Part shown: one piece after another, positions 34,420-46,059 of the stretch
Layout: every line of letters starts with the position of its first letter
Position numbering within the stretch: the stretch's first letter is position 1
Source: Acheta domesticus
Taxonomy: Eukaryota > Arthropoda > Insecta > Orthoptera > Gryllidae
NCBI GenBank assembly: GCA_031308135.1
Contig: JAHLJT010008756.1
Coordinates: forward strand, 73,257,821-73,321,820
DNA length: 64,000 nt
Reading direction: 5' to 3'
Notes under the pieces: model-generated
What the model was told of the DNA's origin: nothing
Database searches by the model: none
What the model saw: only the letters and a program-made list of their open reading frames with translations
Made by a program: the position numbers and the translations under genes

Positions 34420-34494
34420 TGCCTTGACTGGAATTCGAACACAGGATCGCACTTCAAGAAGCTAGTTCGCTGCCCATTATCCATCCTAGAGGCG
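34420..34494 (-). pseudogene. tRNA-like pseudogene or SINE head
   Basis: On the minus strand, about 75 nt begin GCCTCTAGGATGGATAATG, contain AGCTTCTTGAAG where an anticodon arm would fall, and have a T-arm-like CTGTGTTCGAATTCCAG before CAAGGC. GCCT and AGGC can pair as part of an acceptor stem. The spacing resembles tRNA-Arg(TCT), but D-arm and anticodon-stem pairing are poor, so a decayed tRNA or a tRNA-derived SINE head is more likely than a working gene. Confidence 0.4.
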
Positions 34495-34499
34495 TTTCT

Positions 34500-35855
34500 G
34501 CATTTTGTTCACGATATATATTTCAAATATTCGCAACAGTGTTTGGGGATACTTCCCTGCAGATGACGCAGAAAGGATTAATTCCCGCGTTCTGACGACG
34601 ATACGCGCTATATTTCATCTGAAAAACTACACATTCATAACATTCTTCACTTAGCCTGAATTCATTTGAAAAAGTACAAAATTATAAAATAATCCGCTCA
34701 AGGGAGTCATGTGACGCTACAATATCAAATTTTCAATACAGTTATTTTGTTTGAGACGATACATCTTTTGTAAAAGTTTTACGCTATCATGATAAATCTT
34801 GGATTAATTAGTTAATGCCAGGAAAAGTTGCCACCAGATTACGAATATTTGCATTTAATGCCTTCAAAAATGAGGCATGCCCTCCAATTACGTGCGTCGT
34901 TGTTTACAAAATGTAAACAACATTCCTATATCAATAATCTCCAGCTTTAGCTTTTTTCTTTTATCTCTAACAAAATCCGAGTTTATGGAACATATCCTTT
35001 GCTTTGTTTACGTACACATTAACTTCAGGTTCGTAGTTTTTATTTTCTCTTATCGAAGTTCAAAAATACTTTCAGTGTTTATTGATTACAGAAGCATAAT
35101 CTATTTAAGACATTTGTTCCGCAAGTCTATGTAATATCCCAAGAGGTGGCGGGCAGAGTGCCCACTGGAACGTAAAACCTGAAGCTGACCTACGAGAGGA
35201 TCCCCCCCCCGCCACTCAATCAGCAGGGAACCGCTCCAGACAGTACAATCTATAAGCCCTAGATTGATCTCTCCTCATTACTGGTAGTGCAGTGTATAGG
35301 TGTGTGTAAGGTGAGAGGCGGGAACAAGGAGACTGAGAAAGAAACGAAAGCGCGTGGTGTATGGCCCTTTCGTTAGGGTTCTGTTTCAGTTGGGTATTGC
35401 TTTGGTACACTTTTGTTAAGTATAATTTGTAAACCTACGGAAAACTACTGATTAAAACAGCCGGCCACTAGAAATCTTTAGACAGTGGTTGAATTCGACC
35501 CAGCTATGTAATTAATGTCGAAAATATGTAGCTAATGTCGAAAAATAGCGTAAAACTATTGTCGAAATTCGTAAACTCGAAATCTAATATGCATTGATCA
35601 TTCACGCTCTTTTTTATTATTAATTTTATTTTACATTTACAGACAGTACAACGTTCAGCCGTGAGGCTCTTCAGTTGATTGGCCGAGAAACTTTGCATCA
35701 GAAAATTGTGAAGGGGGTAACTGCTTGTCACCTCCCTGATAGTGATTACATGTGTTGTACCTTCAACCAAGGTTATTGCGACGGAATTATGTTAAAGCAA
35801 TGACAGGATTAAAAAGAAAATACGAAGGGAGGGACAGGTAATTGCTTGAAATGTT
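34500..35855. other. Mostly anonymous sequence
   Basis: A short TGTCGAAAATATGTAGCTAATGTCGAAAAA-like stretch near 35515-35550 resembles the SINE linker at 1340-1370. The rest, including a C-tract at 35203-35212, is unassigned. Confidence 0.35.
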
Positions 35856-35861
35856 CTTGCC

Positions 35862-36857
35862 TTATCTCATGTCAGAGAGATATTGAAGGAAAATATGGAA
35901 TGGGAGTCTGTTTCTTAAGAGGGAGAGTAGGGGCTGATCGGTTCCTTTTTCGTAAGTGACTGCTCCTTGTATATGATTTAAATTATTGAAAAAATTATGC
36001 GCCAGCTTTGTAATAAAGAAAGTAATTGGTTCTATTGCAAGATCGTTGTGGAGGGTCCTATTGCTGACAAACCAGGGGGCATTTACTGTTATTCTTAAAT
36101 TTTGGGGGCAGCTGAAATCCAAACAGGGCATGCGTAGGTTAATATTGGCCGAAGAATAGATTTGTAGATGGTTAAAGTGGAATGAATTTTTAGAGAAGAC
36201 TTACGGTTGAAAATCGGACATAAAATAGCTAACCTTCTATTGGCTTCAATTACTTTGGACGAGATGTGACTGTGCCAATTTAGTCTTGTGTCCATCAGAA
36301 CGTCGAGATAACAAATAGATGAGTTCAGAGGAGACCAAGGAATGATAGAATCCAAAGTCAAAGGGCGAGGAAAGACAGGATACCTTAAAGTAAATACTTT
36401 GGCGATTGATTTGTTTGGGTTGATTTTCATTTTCCATAACTTTGATCAATTTTCTATGTATTTTAGGTGACATTGCATTACACTACATGCTGTGTTTAGG
36501 TTTCGGTTTGCATAAAAGAGTAAAGTATCATCTGCAAAGAGAGCTATATTAACTGTATTACTAGTAGGAATGTCTGCGACGTACAAGTTAAATAAGAAAG
36601 GAGATAACGGGGATCCTTGTGGAAGACCAGCAAGAACAGCCCGAGGTGAAGAAATGAAAGAGTTAAGACGTACAGAGAAAGTGCGATTCAGTAGGAAACT
36701 TGATAAGATGTTGTAAAGATATAATGGTATTACGATTTTCCTTAATTTGAATTTTAATTCATCATGCCACACTCGATCAAACGCCTGGGCAACGTCTAAG
36801 ATAAATGCAAGTAAGTGAAAACCCGATTGATATGAAGAATCATGCTCCAAAGACAAC
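35862..36857 (-). pseudogene. Jockey-type LINE reverse transcriptase, 5'-truncated and broken
   Basis: The minus strand reads AFILDVAQAFDRVWHDELKFKL (36800-36735), then GLPQGSPLSPFLFNLYVADIP (36640-36580) and IALFADDTLLF with the FADD catalytic box (about 36550-36515). It continues with MKINPNKSIAKVFT (36430), LDVLMDTRLNWHSHI (36290-36250), ILRPILTYACPVW (36165-36130) and NAPWFVSNRTLHNDL (36080-36035). This is the palm-to-thumb order of Jockey-clade LINE pol. There are frame changes near 36470 and 36110. The endonuclease and fingers are absent, and sequence upstream of 36857 is low-complexity, so the copy is truncated there. Confidence 0.8.
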
Positions 36858-37260
36858 TGTTGCCGCTGTCTTTGCGGGGATGAAGAGGAGCAGAGAGGAG
36901 AGGGGACGAGTTGGAGCGAGATGACATTGAGTGAAGTGGAGAGGGATCGAGAGTTGTGTGGTACGGGAGGTGAACGCGGGATGTTTTGATGGGTATCGGT
37001 TCAGTTGTTTTGGGATGGATTGGATTGGGATTGCGTAGGATAGGATAAGATTGGTTTTGTTTATGCTGAATTTGTTTGACTTGGCTTGTCAGGGTGCGAT
37101 GGGTTGAGCAGGAGATTATAAGTTGTTCTGGACTGATTCTATTTGGCACGGGCTGAGTAGAGATGGGTTAGGCTAGTTTGATTCGACTTGGTTGGAATTG
37201 AACTGGGTTGGGTTTGGCTGACTTAATTTGATATCTTTGTTTGGGATGGTTGATATGACT
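36858..37260 (+). repeat. G/T-rich low-complexity tract
   Basis: This is a plus-strand purine/T stretch rich in TTGGG, TTGGTT and GGGTTGG words, without a fixed period. Pro/His-rich minus-strand frames over it are compositional artefacts. Confidence 0.6.
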
Positions 37261-37469
37261 AGGGAAGGGTTGCTTTTTTTTTGATTTGATCCGGGCTGAA
37301 TTTGGTTCGGATGTGATTGGTCGGGTGGGTAGTCACAGAATAGGACTGGGCAAAGTTATCGAGGTGGGCCTGAAAGGAACGGAGCGGAGCAAGGCAGTAG
37401 GCATGTCGGTTCTGGCAAGGAGGAGCGGAGAGAGACGAGTCAAGGTATACTCCCATTTAAACTCAGTGG

Positions 37470-37607
37470 CACTTCAAGATCACGAGCTGGACGAGAGGAG
37501 GCCACGGTCATCCAATCGGGAGCTTTCTTACGACTTAAGTTTTTGGTACTGGAGCTCCCGATTGGATGGCCATATCTCCCTCCCCTTCCAGCTTGTGCCT
37601 TGAAGTG
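37470..37607. mobile_element. Palindromic MITE, copy 2
   Basis: The element starts CACTTCAAG and ends CTTGAAGTG. Arms include CATCCAATCGGGAGCT (near 37510) against AGCTCCCGATTGGATG (near 37552-37568), so nearly all of the 138 bp fold into one long hairpin with a short TTAAGTTTTTGGTAC-type centre. Non-coding. Confidence 0.75.
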
Positions 37608-37689
37608 ACGTTATAAGTCTAGAGTGGGAAGAAGCGGAGCAGGACGGGACAACAGCCACGCAAGACAAGATGGAAAGATACGAGTAAGA

Positions 37690-37960
37690 AGGGCCCGGGC
37701 GTGGTGACGACTAGAGGGAAGGGGGCGGGTGGGGCGGGAGGCATGGGCTTCCGCCCACGGGTCTCGTTCCCATGCGGCCCACGCGCCGCCCGCGCACCCC
37801 CTGACGAGGCCGCTTGTCCCGCTCGGTCAGCACCGCCCTCCGCCCGCCGCCCACGCCCTCGCGCGAGACGTGCTCTGGCGGCTCAGAGAGAGCATCGATT
37901 TGCGCCGCCTCTTCGGGCGGTTTCCTCCGGCGCCAAGTGCGCACTGACCAGACACGTACT
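37690..37960. other. GC-rich CpG-dense block
   Basis: Very GC-rich with dense CpG. Long open frames occur on both strands simultaneously (37701-38099 plus; 37944-37711 minus), typical of composition rather than coding. Possible CpG island. At 38038-38060 the sequence ATGGAATATGTCACGGCATT resembles the arm of the foldback element at 2297-2318. Confidence 0.45.
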
Positions 37961-38049
37961 AGCGTACCTAGTGGCGGATTTATACTGCGATTTTTCTAAC
38001 TGCGACCCTCAAGGCCACTCAAATCCCATCATCGCGATGGAATATGTCA

Positions 38050-38595
38050 CGGCATTACGTAGTATACATGTACGTAGTATACATGTATTCAGCAACTAAA
38101 ATTGGATTTACTTAATTATGAATCACCAAATCTCTAAAGCAATAAATGTTGTAGCACCGAAAAGTGTCAAAAACCTTGGGTGCACAAATATTTGTCACAC
38201 GATGGAACGAAAGTGATGAGCTTTAGAAATCGTTGTGTCAACGGGTATTGGACCTTGTTTGAAATCATAATTTCATATTACGGTTGTCTTTATTTTTGCT
38301 AAAAGAATCTCTTGGTTATAGATGATACAGGTTCATATTTCGAAATCGCACTGAAAATTTGTGTTCATAATATTTTGAATATTATATGTATTATGACCAT
38401 CCGTTTTCCTAGTGTAAAAAACGAGTCAACTCATTTTGGAATGCGCGCTCTACGCGGGCAAAGACAGTAAGGAAATTGGCAGGTAGAGTTCACGACGATC
38501 GGAAGCCGATACGAGTTCCTCCCCGACGAACGGAAGAGTCTTTTCAGCGAAAGCAGGCAACATGAGTGGCTGGACTGGCTACGAGACGCTCTGTA
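38050..38595. other. Anonymous sequence, no feature seen
   Basis: No coding or repeat signal I recognise beyond a duplicated ACGTAGTATACATGT at 38060-38085. Confidence 0.4.
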
Positions 38596-38599
38596 ATGA

Positions 38600-38835
38600 C
38601 CAAATGCCACATATTTTTCGAAAACTCAATAGTTTTCAGTGAAAAAGAGCATCAATTTTCGTATTTACTGAAACGCTTGAAACGCCATTTTCTTAAAAAC
38701 CGCTCCCAATTTTTGAATGAAAATCGTCATACAGGACGAGGTTTTACTCTTTTATAATATACTTAAAGTAAAGTTTTGGTACCAAAAGTATCAAAGTTAG
38801 GAAACCCAAAAATTGAGAATATTTCTCTAACTCCT
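38600..38835 (+). repeat. Family R fragment
   Basis: GAAAACTCAATAGTTTTCAGTG, GAAAAAGAGCATC, AACGCCATTTTCTT and a final GAAACCCAAAAATTGAGAA repeat the order of 11930-12125, the right-hand part of the family R copy nested in the LINE. Confidence 0.55.
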
Positions 38836-39006
38836 GTGTCTTGGGTATGCTTACTCTCCCCTAAAGATCCTGCCACCTGAGATCACAAAGCTTATTACGA
38901 GCATTCTTTCTACCGGCCCTATTCAGCTGGTTGATGGCGCGAGCGGTTAAAAGAGAATACCGACGCAAGTAAGTCTAAAAAAAGGTGAGAGGGAGGAGTG
39001 TTAGAG

Positions 39007-39028
39007 TATGTATGTGTATGTATGTATG

Positions 39029-39082
<54 letters not shown>
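39007..39082 (+). repeat. (TATG)n-(TA)n microsatellite
   Basis: Tandem TATG units pass into an uninterrupted TA run of about 48 bp. Confidence 0.95.
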
Positions 39083-39083
<1 letters not shown>

Positions 39084-39087
<4 letters not shown>

Positions 39088-41750
39088 GCAAAACTCCGAT
39101 ACCGCTGGTCCGATCAGAATTAACTCTTCCTGAACATTCCATTACATTTTTGCTGGTCCGGCGCTTCCTGATATTACCTCACATGCTCAGAAACGAGCAG
39201 AATCTGCAAGTAAATGTGAATGAGAGGGACAGAGAGCGGAAGAGACAGACAAGACACAGACAAACAGGGAGAAGGTGAGAGGAAGAGACAGTGAACAAAC
39301 GGGGGGGGGGAGAGGGAGATGAAGGGCAGAACAACGTGTGCCGGGTTTTCCTAGTTATTTATATGTGAAGTTATCTTATTGAGTAAAGGTCCTGGCTTTA
39401 ATAATTTTAGATATTGTTACACAACGCAGCGCATAAATATGAAAGACTTAGACATGCATAAAGTAAATTGAAAAATTTATTTTGTAAATCTAACCAGACA
39501 TAAAAAAATATCAAAAGGAAGTAGTCACAGGAAAATGATTATTCTGATAAGGCAAATTATTGAGCTGGCGTTTTCGGAGCGTTGCATCTTTAGAGCCCAT
39601 TTCCCAAAAGTTGATATTTTTCATTCTAAATGTATCTATTTTCAACCTTCATTTCTGACAGAAACTGAACTTGTCAGGTTGTTAATAAAGGTTCTACATT
39701 TACTGAGAAACATTTTCTTTTACTAAAGTGTTTGATTTTTCATTCTGTAAAACTTTATTTTCCAGAAAACGCGGTAAAAATGTTGTGAGAAAGTATTTTT
39801 ATCCACAAAAACTGTAAACATTTTTCAAATTCGTTGTTCAGTGCTGTATCTGAGCATGTTCAGTGCTATACATGAGTGTTATATCTGTAATCTATATAAA
39901 TGTCATCAGTCTAACTATAATAGATTCTGAGAATTTGACTCAAACATTTAACACTCCTAGGAGGCATTCCGTATTACCAAAAAAAGACCATTTTCTCGGT
40001 ATTTTTTCTTGGGAAAATTCATCGTACCATTTCACAAGCCCCCTTTTGAATTTTTGTAATAACAAAAATGTGAAACACGTTTCGACAGTATGTTTACGAT
40101 TTCTCATCATCACCATCAACACAGGCCACCGCCGTTGTCGAATACCCCGCAATGGTCGGATGACGTATTTTCGACGCGATACGGCAATAAACGGCTAGTA
40201 TACTAATCTCTGATTTCACACCAGTTTAATAAAGCTGTGCCATAATTGCATTCAAATGTATAAACTATATAAAACCAAGAAGCAATATTATTTCCTTTGT
40301 CAGAATGTGTTATGTGTGTGAATGACTGGTTATGGGACAAGAAGGCACTAAAAAAAGTCGAAAATAGGGTATCAATATTTATTTCAAAATATGCCCAAAA
40401 TTACTCAATAAGCAAATTAATATATTTGATATTTAAATTTTAGACCTAATATTGACCTAGATCTGACCTAATTTTATGTTATATCTATTAAGTCCAATTT
40501 TTATGTACTAAAGGAGGTTCTTCTTTCATTCAAAATTACTTTGTAAAGGGATAATGTTCTCACTATCTCCCAAATAGTTACGGGTCATACTTCTTTGAAC
40601 GTATACATTTAGGTTCGAAATCAATTTCTTTTGATTTCTCTCCGCGCACGTCAGTCAGCATTTGCAGTACGTTATCGACGATGTTTATGGCATCAGTCAG
40701 GAGCTGACCTCTCGTCTCTAACATCTCTAGCATTGGCATCTGGTAGACGTCCAAAATTTGCCTTTATGAAGATGTCAGTCTTGACATTGGGAACATACAG
40801 GACTTGCTTAGATTCTTTGATGAGAACGGCTGTACTGAAATCTTCTAAAATCTATACTTCATTGAAGTTATCCGCTTAATAAGTGTTTGAAGTTTGAAGC
40901 CAGGAACTCCACCTTGTTAACACTAGTTTTGATGACGGCTCAGTGGTGGTAAAAGTAGTCTTGAAAGCTACCATTCCCTCGATCTTTTTTTTCCCTTACG
41001 GAAATCAAATGGTTTATGCCGTGGAAAGGCCGGCGAATGTCTTCCGCGACACGATGAAGGGCACGAGTTGTGCAAGTCGTGTCTATCATATTGAGATAAA
41101 AAGAAGATAAATAATTTTGAGTTATTGAGCTTTCGGCAGACTTACTTACAGGTTGACAAAAAAAGCAAACGTTTTAATCCGCATCATTTCACATAGCCAA
41201 GAGGATACGTATAGCATATTCTAATAAACGAGCAAAAAATACCTTCTTTCTCCGCTAGTTGGTGAAAGGAGCGTAGCAAAATTTGCGTGGTCAGACGGAA
41301 GAGCAGGCCTCATGGCCTGAGTCTCGCCACGTAAAATGAGGCTTCAATTCAATTTTAAAATGTCTAGAAGCATCTAAAGCTCTTGACAAAATCGGACGTG
41401 ATTATACTCACAGCATAGCAATCTAGTTTATTGACGGAAAATTTGGCAATCTGTCACGAATAACAATCTGTAGTTTCATCAACAGATACCCTACTGTCGC
41501 TAAAACAAGTAGACTGGAAAATGCTCACCCGACAAGAAGAACAAAATGCAGAAAACCTGAAAAGGTTTGGCATTCAACGCACTGACGTAGACATCTCAAA
41601 CTCACAGGGCCATCGTGATGTATCACAGATGCGCAAATTGGTGTTGCCTCAGAGCACACATGAGTTAGAGAATCTCTGTCCAACCAGAGACAACCCCTCC
41701 CCCCAAAACCAACACATTCGTGTACGCACATGCAAAAGATTCGAATAATG
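39084..41750. other. Anonymous sequence
   Basis: A G-tract lies at 39301-39310. Around 41280-41350 the segment GGCCTCATGGCCTGAGTCTC followed by TTCAATTCAATTTT looks like the 3' end of a retroelement, but no coding part accompanies it. The open frame at 41521-41748 has no family resemblance. Confidence 0.35.
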
Positions 41751-41756
41751 CACAAG

Positions 41757-42458
41757 CCGTTAAAGTCGTTGACGGCAGGGTCTACCGGTCGGTCAAAATT
41801 TGATGAGTATTTTGACGATTGTCAAGCGAAACGACCTTCACGAAACAGAAATATGACGTTCGAGTCGTCAGTAGTTAAGACTGCCGTCAAAGCTACTGTT
41901 TGAAGAATGTGAAGTCCGCCGTTGGAGTAAATTCAGTCTCCGAACTGTGTTCAGTCGAGAGGTTGCTAACAAATACGCATGTGCAATCAAATTGTTATTC
42001 GAGTACCTATTTTATACAAAAGTGTTATCGAACATACGAATTAAACAAAGCGCAACGAAATATCAGTGATCTTTTGAAAATACATATTTGCATCTGGGTC
42101 GGACGTGACCCAACGTTTAATATTACAGCAGTATTCATTTGAGGTAAAAGCAATAATTTCAATACCAAACCGTTCCCTTGAGAGCCATAGGAAATCTGCC
42201 AAGCATAAAAGCCCAGCTGAAAAGGGAAAATAATTTGCCCGTTGAAATGTTTGTGCAACGTGTTGCATCTGTTTCACGCTTTTAAAATAGATGCATGTTA
42301 TAAAGGTCTTGTACATTGAGAATTTTTAAGTTATTAATTGCATTACATATTCAGAACGCACGTTTGGTGGGCGATGAATGTTGTTGGTGATACTGGTGAA
42401 GATGATAAGAAATATTTTATATACATTTTAAATACTTCAAAAGTTTAATATCTAAAAT
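41757..42458 (+). repeat. Family D dispersed repeat, copy 2 (uninterrupted)
   Basis: This matches copy 1 from GTTAAAGTCG to GTTTAATATCTAAAAT. At 42299-42312 it reads TATAAAGGTCTTGTAC where copy 1 has the LINE, so it is the empty-site version. Small open frames (41900-42142 plus, 42316-42041 minus) are not conserved in both copies, so I regard the repeat as non-coding. Confidence 0.7.
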
Positions 42459-42539
42459 CATTTTAGTCATCAAACAATAATAACAAGGATGACCCCAGTT
42501 ATGGCAAACAACAGTTTATTGGGAAGGTTTTACCTACAT

Positions 42540-42940
42540 GAACACCTTACGTAGCCCAGCCTCGGCGAGGACTGTTCTCCGGAAGAGCGACTTTGCAGCG
42601 GCCACCGGACAGGTTGGCGACTCTCGAAGTGGGCAAGGGCGGGAAGCCTCTAGCAGGACTCCGGAGTCTGATTTTGAGGGGTGGAGGAGTGTCGACAGGG
42701 CCAGTTAAGGCTGATCCAAACCGACGAACGGGTGAAGGGAGGAAGGCAGGAAGGCAGGGCCAGTTTGGGCCGGTCTGAATCGACTGGGGGTGAATGGAGG
42801 TGGGCAGGGCCACTTTGCTCCGATCTGAACGCTCCGATCTAGGTGTGAAGGGAGGTCGGCAGGACCAGTATGGGCCGATCTGAACCGACGGAGGAGTGGA
42901 AGATCCGTGCACACGGGCGACGAGCTCACGAGTAGCATTC
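42540..42940. repeat. GC-rich block with 50-59 bp minisatellite
   Basis: Units starting CAGGGCCAGT / CAGGGCCACT / CAGGACCAGT begin at 42696, 42755, 42805 and 42860, each followed by a GGNCNGATCTGAAC segment and a GGTGAAGGGAGG segment. Lengths are 59, 50, 55 and about 42 bp. A minus-strand frame of 132 codons (42945-42547) is open across it and gives a Pro-rich repeated peptide. The unit lengths are not multiples of three, so coding is doubtful. Confidence 0.6.
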
Positions 42941-42959
42941 GTCACCCCGCTAAGCGAAG

Positions 42960-44920
42960 GTCAAGCTGTTGTATAGGCTTTTAAATGCTGTGTGTGTGTG
43001 TTTTTTGTCGCGTGGCCGCAGACTACTGAAAAGTTCCTGCAAAAATTCTTGCAAAAACTAACAAAGCTATGGACAATTGTTTCCAGTAAAATCTCGAGAA
43101 ATATATGAAAATGTTTATGATGTTGTGTGAGAGAGTGTGAATTGCGCTGATGAAACTGCACTTTTAGGTTTTTTGCCTCTATTGCCAAAAGTTATTTAGA
43201 ATATTTCATAGCATCTTATTACTACTAGAAGTACTACCACTCAAGAAAGAAATGTCTCTGTAAAAAGGCGACACGTTACAGTAAAACATGCGTCACTGAT
43301 GACAATTATAAATTTACGGAAACATGCTAAAATAGCAAGTTTCGTATCGACAAAGTAAAATAACATACACAATAAAAGATTAAGATATATAACGACAAGA
43401 TTATATATATGATCAGGGTGAGTCACGTAACTTTAGCACCTCCTATATCTTTTGAATGATTGAAGTTATTTCAATGCAGTTTTCACGGAAGTGCATGAGA
43501 GAATGGGTTTAATTGATACGCGAATTTATGGCCATGCGCTCGGAGACATGGGGTTAGGTTAGGTTAGGTTAGGTATGCCGCAGGTTCCCCAACTCCCCAA
43601 CTCATATTTTGCGCAGGACGTTGTGTTATTGTTTTATTTTTTGTAAATAACTTTTTAAGAATTACGAAAATGCGAAACTGATTACAATGGCAGGAATACA
43701 ATTTTTTTTACACCGATAAACACCTTGATCGTGCGAATCCATCCAGCGGTTATCTAGATCTCAGATCACCATTTTACTGTATTAATTATATGGATGGATG
43801 TTTGTACAATGTACAGCTGCTATTCATTATTGTCTGAACCGTTCAAGGGAAAAGCAATCACTCGATAGAACCATTTTTTCATACGAATATAAACAAGTTA
43901 TAAATCAATGAAAACTATTCATCGTAGTGGTTTGTTCCTTAAACAAATGCATTACTTGGACAGGATACATTCTACGCAACTTACAACACAGGTTTCTTTG
44001 AGGTTTCTTCTTCCCTTGCCTCTATCTAGTATAATCAAATATTATTTAAAGCAATCGCCCAGAGACATCAAGTGAATGGAACAACCGAGAAGGAAATATT
44101 ATAGTAATTTTTGCAAACAAAAATTACAAAAATACAGGAGAAAATAACAGCTTTGTCTTCAACAGCACCAATATCTTTACGATCAATATTTACAACAGAG
44201 ATAAAAATAATTATTATTGCAACTGCAGGTTGTTTTTGGCTGATATTGTAAAAATCAATGTTTTCAGACGTCCACTGAATTAACAGGTTCACACGGTGTA
44301 TAAAATTAGGAGCAGCGACGACTGAAGGTCTGCTTGAAAAACTAATGCTACGTACGATTTACATATATTTAAAATATTATTTTTATTCCTCTTGTTAAAT
44401 ATTGACGAACAGTTTTCGAATTTTATTAAACAGCATCTAAGGAACTTCCGAAAATGAATCTTGAAGTCATCCGCCAACAGTTGGCATTTCGACCTGAGCA
44501 GGCAGTAGCGTCCTGTCTGGCTTTAAAAACTAAGGATTGTCAAAAATATGGATCAAATTTTTAGTTCATTGGTTTTCAGTTTGACTTATTGTCAAAGAAT
44601 ACAAAAAACTTTAACAATTTCACAAAACTCTTGCATTGCTATGAAAACACAAAATGAAAGGTACACACTGACCAGGCGAGGCTACCTGACTGATACAGTA
44701 AGAAAAATTAAATTAATGTAAACATTGCAGAATGTATTGAAGGTTACGAGGCACACATGCCTAGATTTTTCAAACCAGACTACTCTCATAGTACCACAGC
44801 TCCTCCTATTTACACAGCTGTCTAGTAGAGGGTCTCAATGCACACAGAAAAAATGCCTTTCGCCGACGGTAATGCTTCACACCAAAGTTTTTGAGCATTC
44901 CCGTGTGGAGCGATAAGCTG
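42960..44920. other. Anonymous AT-rich sequence with telomere-like run
   Basis: Only the TTAGG run at 43554-43573 stands out. No coding similarity. Confidence 0.4.
43554..43573 (+). repeat. (TTAGG)4 interstitial repeat
   Basis: Four perfect copies of TTAGG, the ancestral insect telomere unit. At this length it may be chance, a healed break or part of a dispersed repeat. Confidence 0.8.
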
Positions 44921-44929
44921 CCCATCGCA

Positions 44930-45236
44930 CTGCCCGTTCCGTCTAGGCCCAACTCCACAAGCACTCTCCCCCGCCAACCACGCCAGCTCTGACACCGCCC
45001 CGAGAATGACACCGGGCGCATGGCAGAGGGTGGTTAGCCGGCCGGCCGGGGGAGGGGCGGACGGACGGAGGCGGGGGGAGATACGGGCGGCGACGGTGGT
45101 GGTGGTGGCAGCGGCGCCGGCAACGTGACTCCGGCCGGTGACGGTGGTGATGTCGACGTGACGTCATCGGTGTCGGCGGCGTGGGTGAAGCCGCGCGGCG
45201 GAATACGATGCCCATGCTTGGAGGCGCGGGGGAACA
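44930..45236. other. CpG island-like block with CRE octamer
   Basis: This block is dense in CpG, with GGCGG and GGTGGTGGTGG runs, and contains the palindromic octamer TGACGTCA (45159-45166), a canonical CREB/ATF site. It ends abruptly at an A/T-only TTAATTAA tract (45241-45283). It could be a promoter or first-exon region, but no open frame shows a recognisable product. Confidence 0.45.
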
Positions 45237-45285
45237 ATGATTAATTTCTTAATTAATTAATAAATAAATTAATTAATTAATTTTA
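45237..45285. repeat. TTAATTAA-rich tract
   Basis: An A/T-only stretch built from TTAA/TAATTAAT words immediately follows the CpG block. Confidence 0.8.
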
Positions 45286-45289
45286 AAGT

Positions 45290-46055
45290 GGGAGGCACGA
45301 ATTTTTGAGTTGGCGCCCCCATAACACACTGGTCCAGCATGGAACTCCCATAATTTGGCGGGAATACCACAAAAGAGTGCCCAGGTGAGCGGAAGTCACA
45401 GGAACTTTTTCCGCGCCGACCGAAATGTGCCAACACTTATCCAAAACAAACATTTTGTAAAGTACCAGAAACTACATACAATTAAATGCATGTTTTAAAA
45501 TTAAATGCATTTAATGAATTCATGTCAAAAGAACACTAACGTCATGGTCATGGTCAATAGAAGACCGACGATGCAAAAAAAGTACTTACGCATCCATAAC
45601 TGGGTTTAGGTTGACCATCTAACGATCAAATTGGTGAACAGATATATTCTTCTTTTGAGTGGACTATGATCACAGTACTATGAAGTATACAACTCATTTT
45701 TTATACATAAAGTCTGGGAATAAGCAATTAAGTGCAATACGAAATAACCAATACGTTCTAACTAACATATCCCCATTGATCACATGCACATTTTTGTAAT
45801 TACTGGTGGTATCGACTGTCAAAATGGGAAACAAAGAGAGAAGAAAACATATTTACCAATTGAAATCATTGTGCATGGCGGTGTCATAAAACCGAAACCT
45901 GATAATTCCTCTGAATACTATGCTGTTTAAAATGGAATCGCGACTGTTTCCAATGAAGGCATTTAATAATATAAAACGCTGATCTGGATGTCTTGACAAT
46001 GCCAAGATAGTGTATATATATATTTTTTTTAGCAAAAAACCGTTAATATCTTAAT
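45290..46055. other. Anonymous sequence, no feature seen
   Basis: No coding or repeat signal I recognise. The open frame at 46035-45853 is short and featureless. Confidence 0.4.
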
Positions 46056-46059
46056 TTAA

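Noticed and set aside
34420..34494. Functional tRNA gene
   Set aside because: The T-arm is good, but D-arm and anticodon stem do not fold well and the acceptor stem pairs only in part.
36796..37149. 117-codon minus frame upstream of the Jockey RT
   Set aside because: It falls mostly in the G/T-rich low-complexity tract and gives a His/Pro-rich product unlike LINE endonuclease.
41280..41360. Retroelement 3' tail
   Set aside because: Only a suggestive CATGGCCTGAGTCTC plus TTCAA repeats; no coding part or target duplication seen.
43554..43573. True telomere
   Set aside because: Only four units, with unique-looking DNA on both sides.
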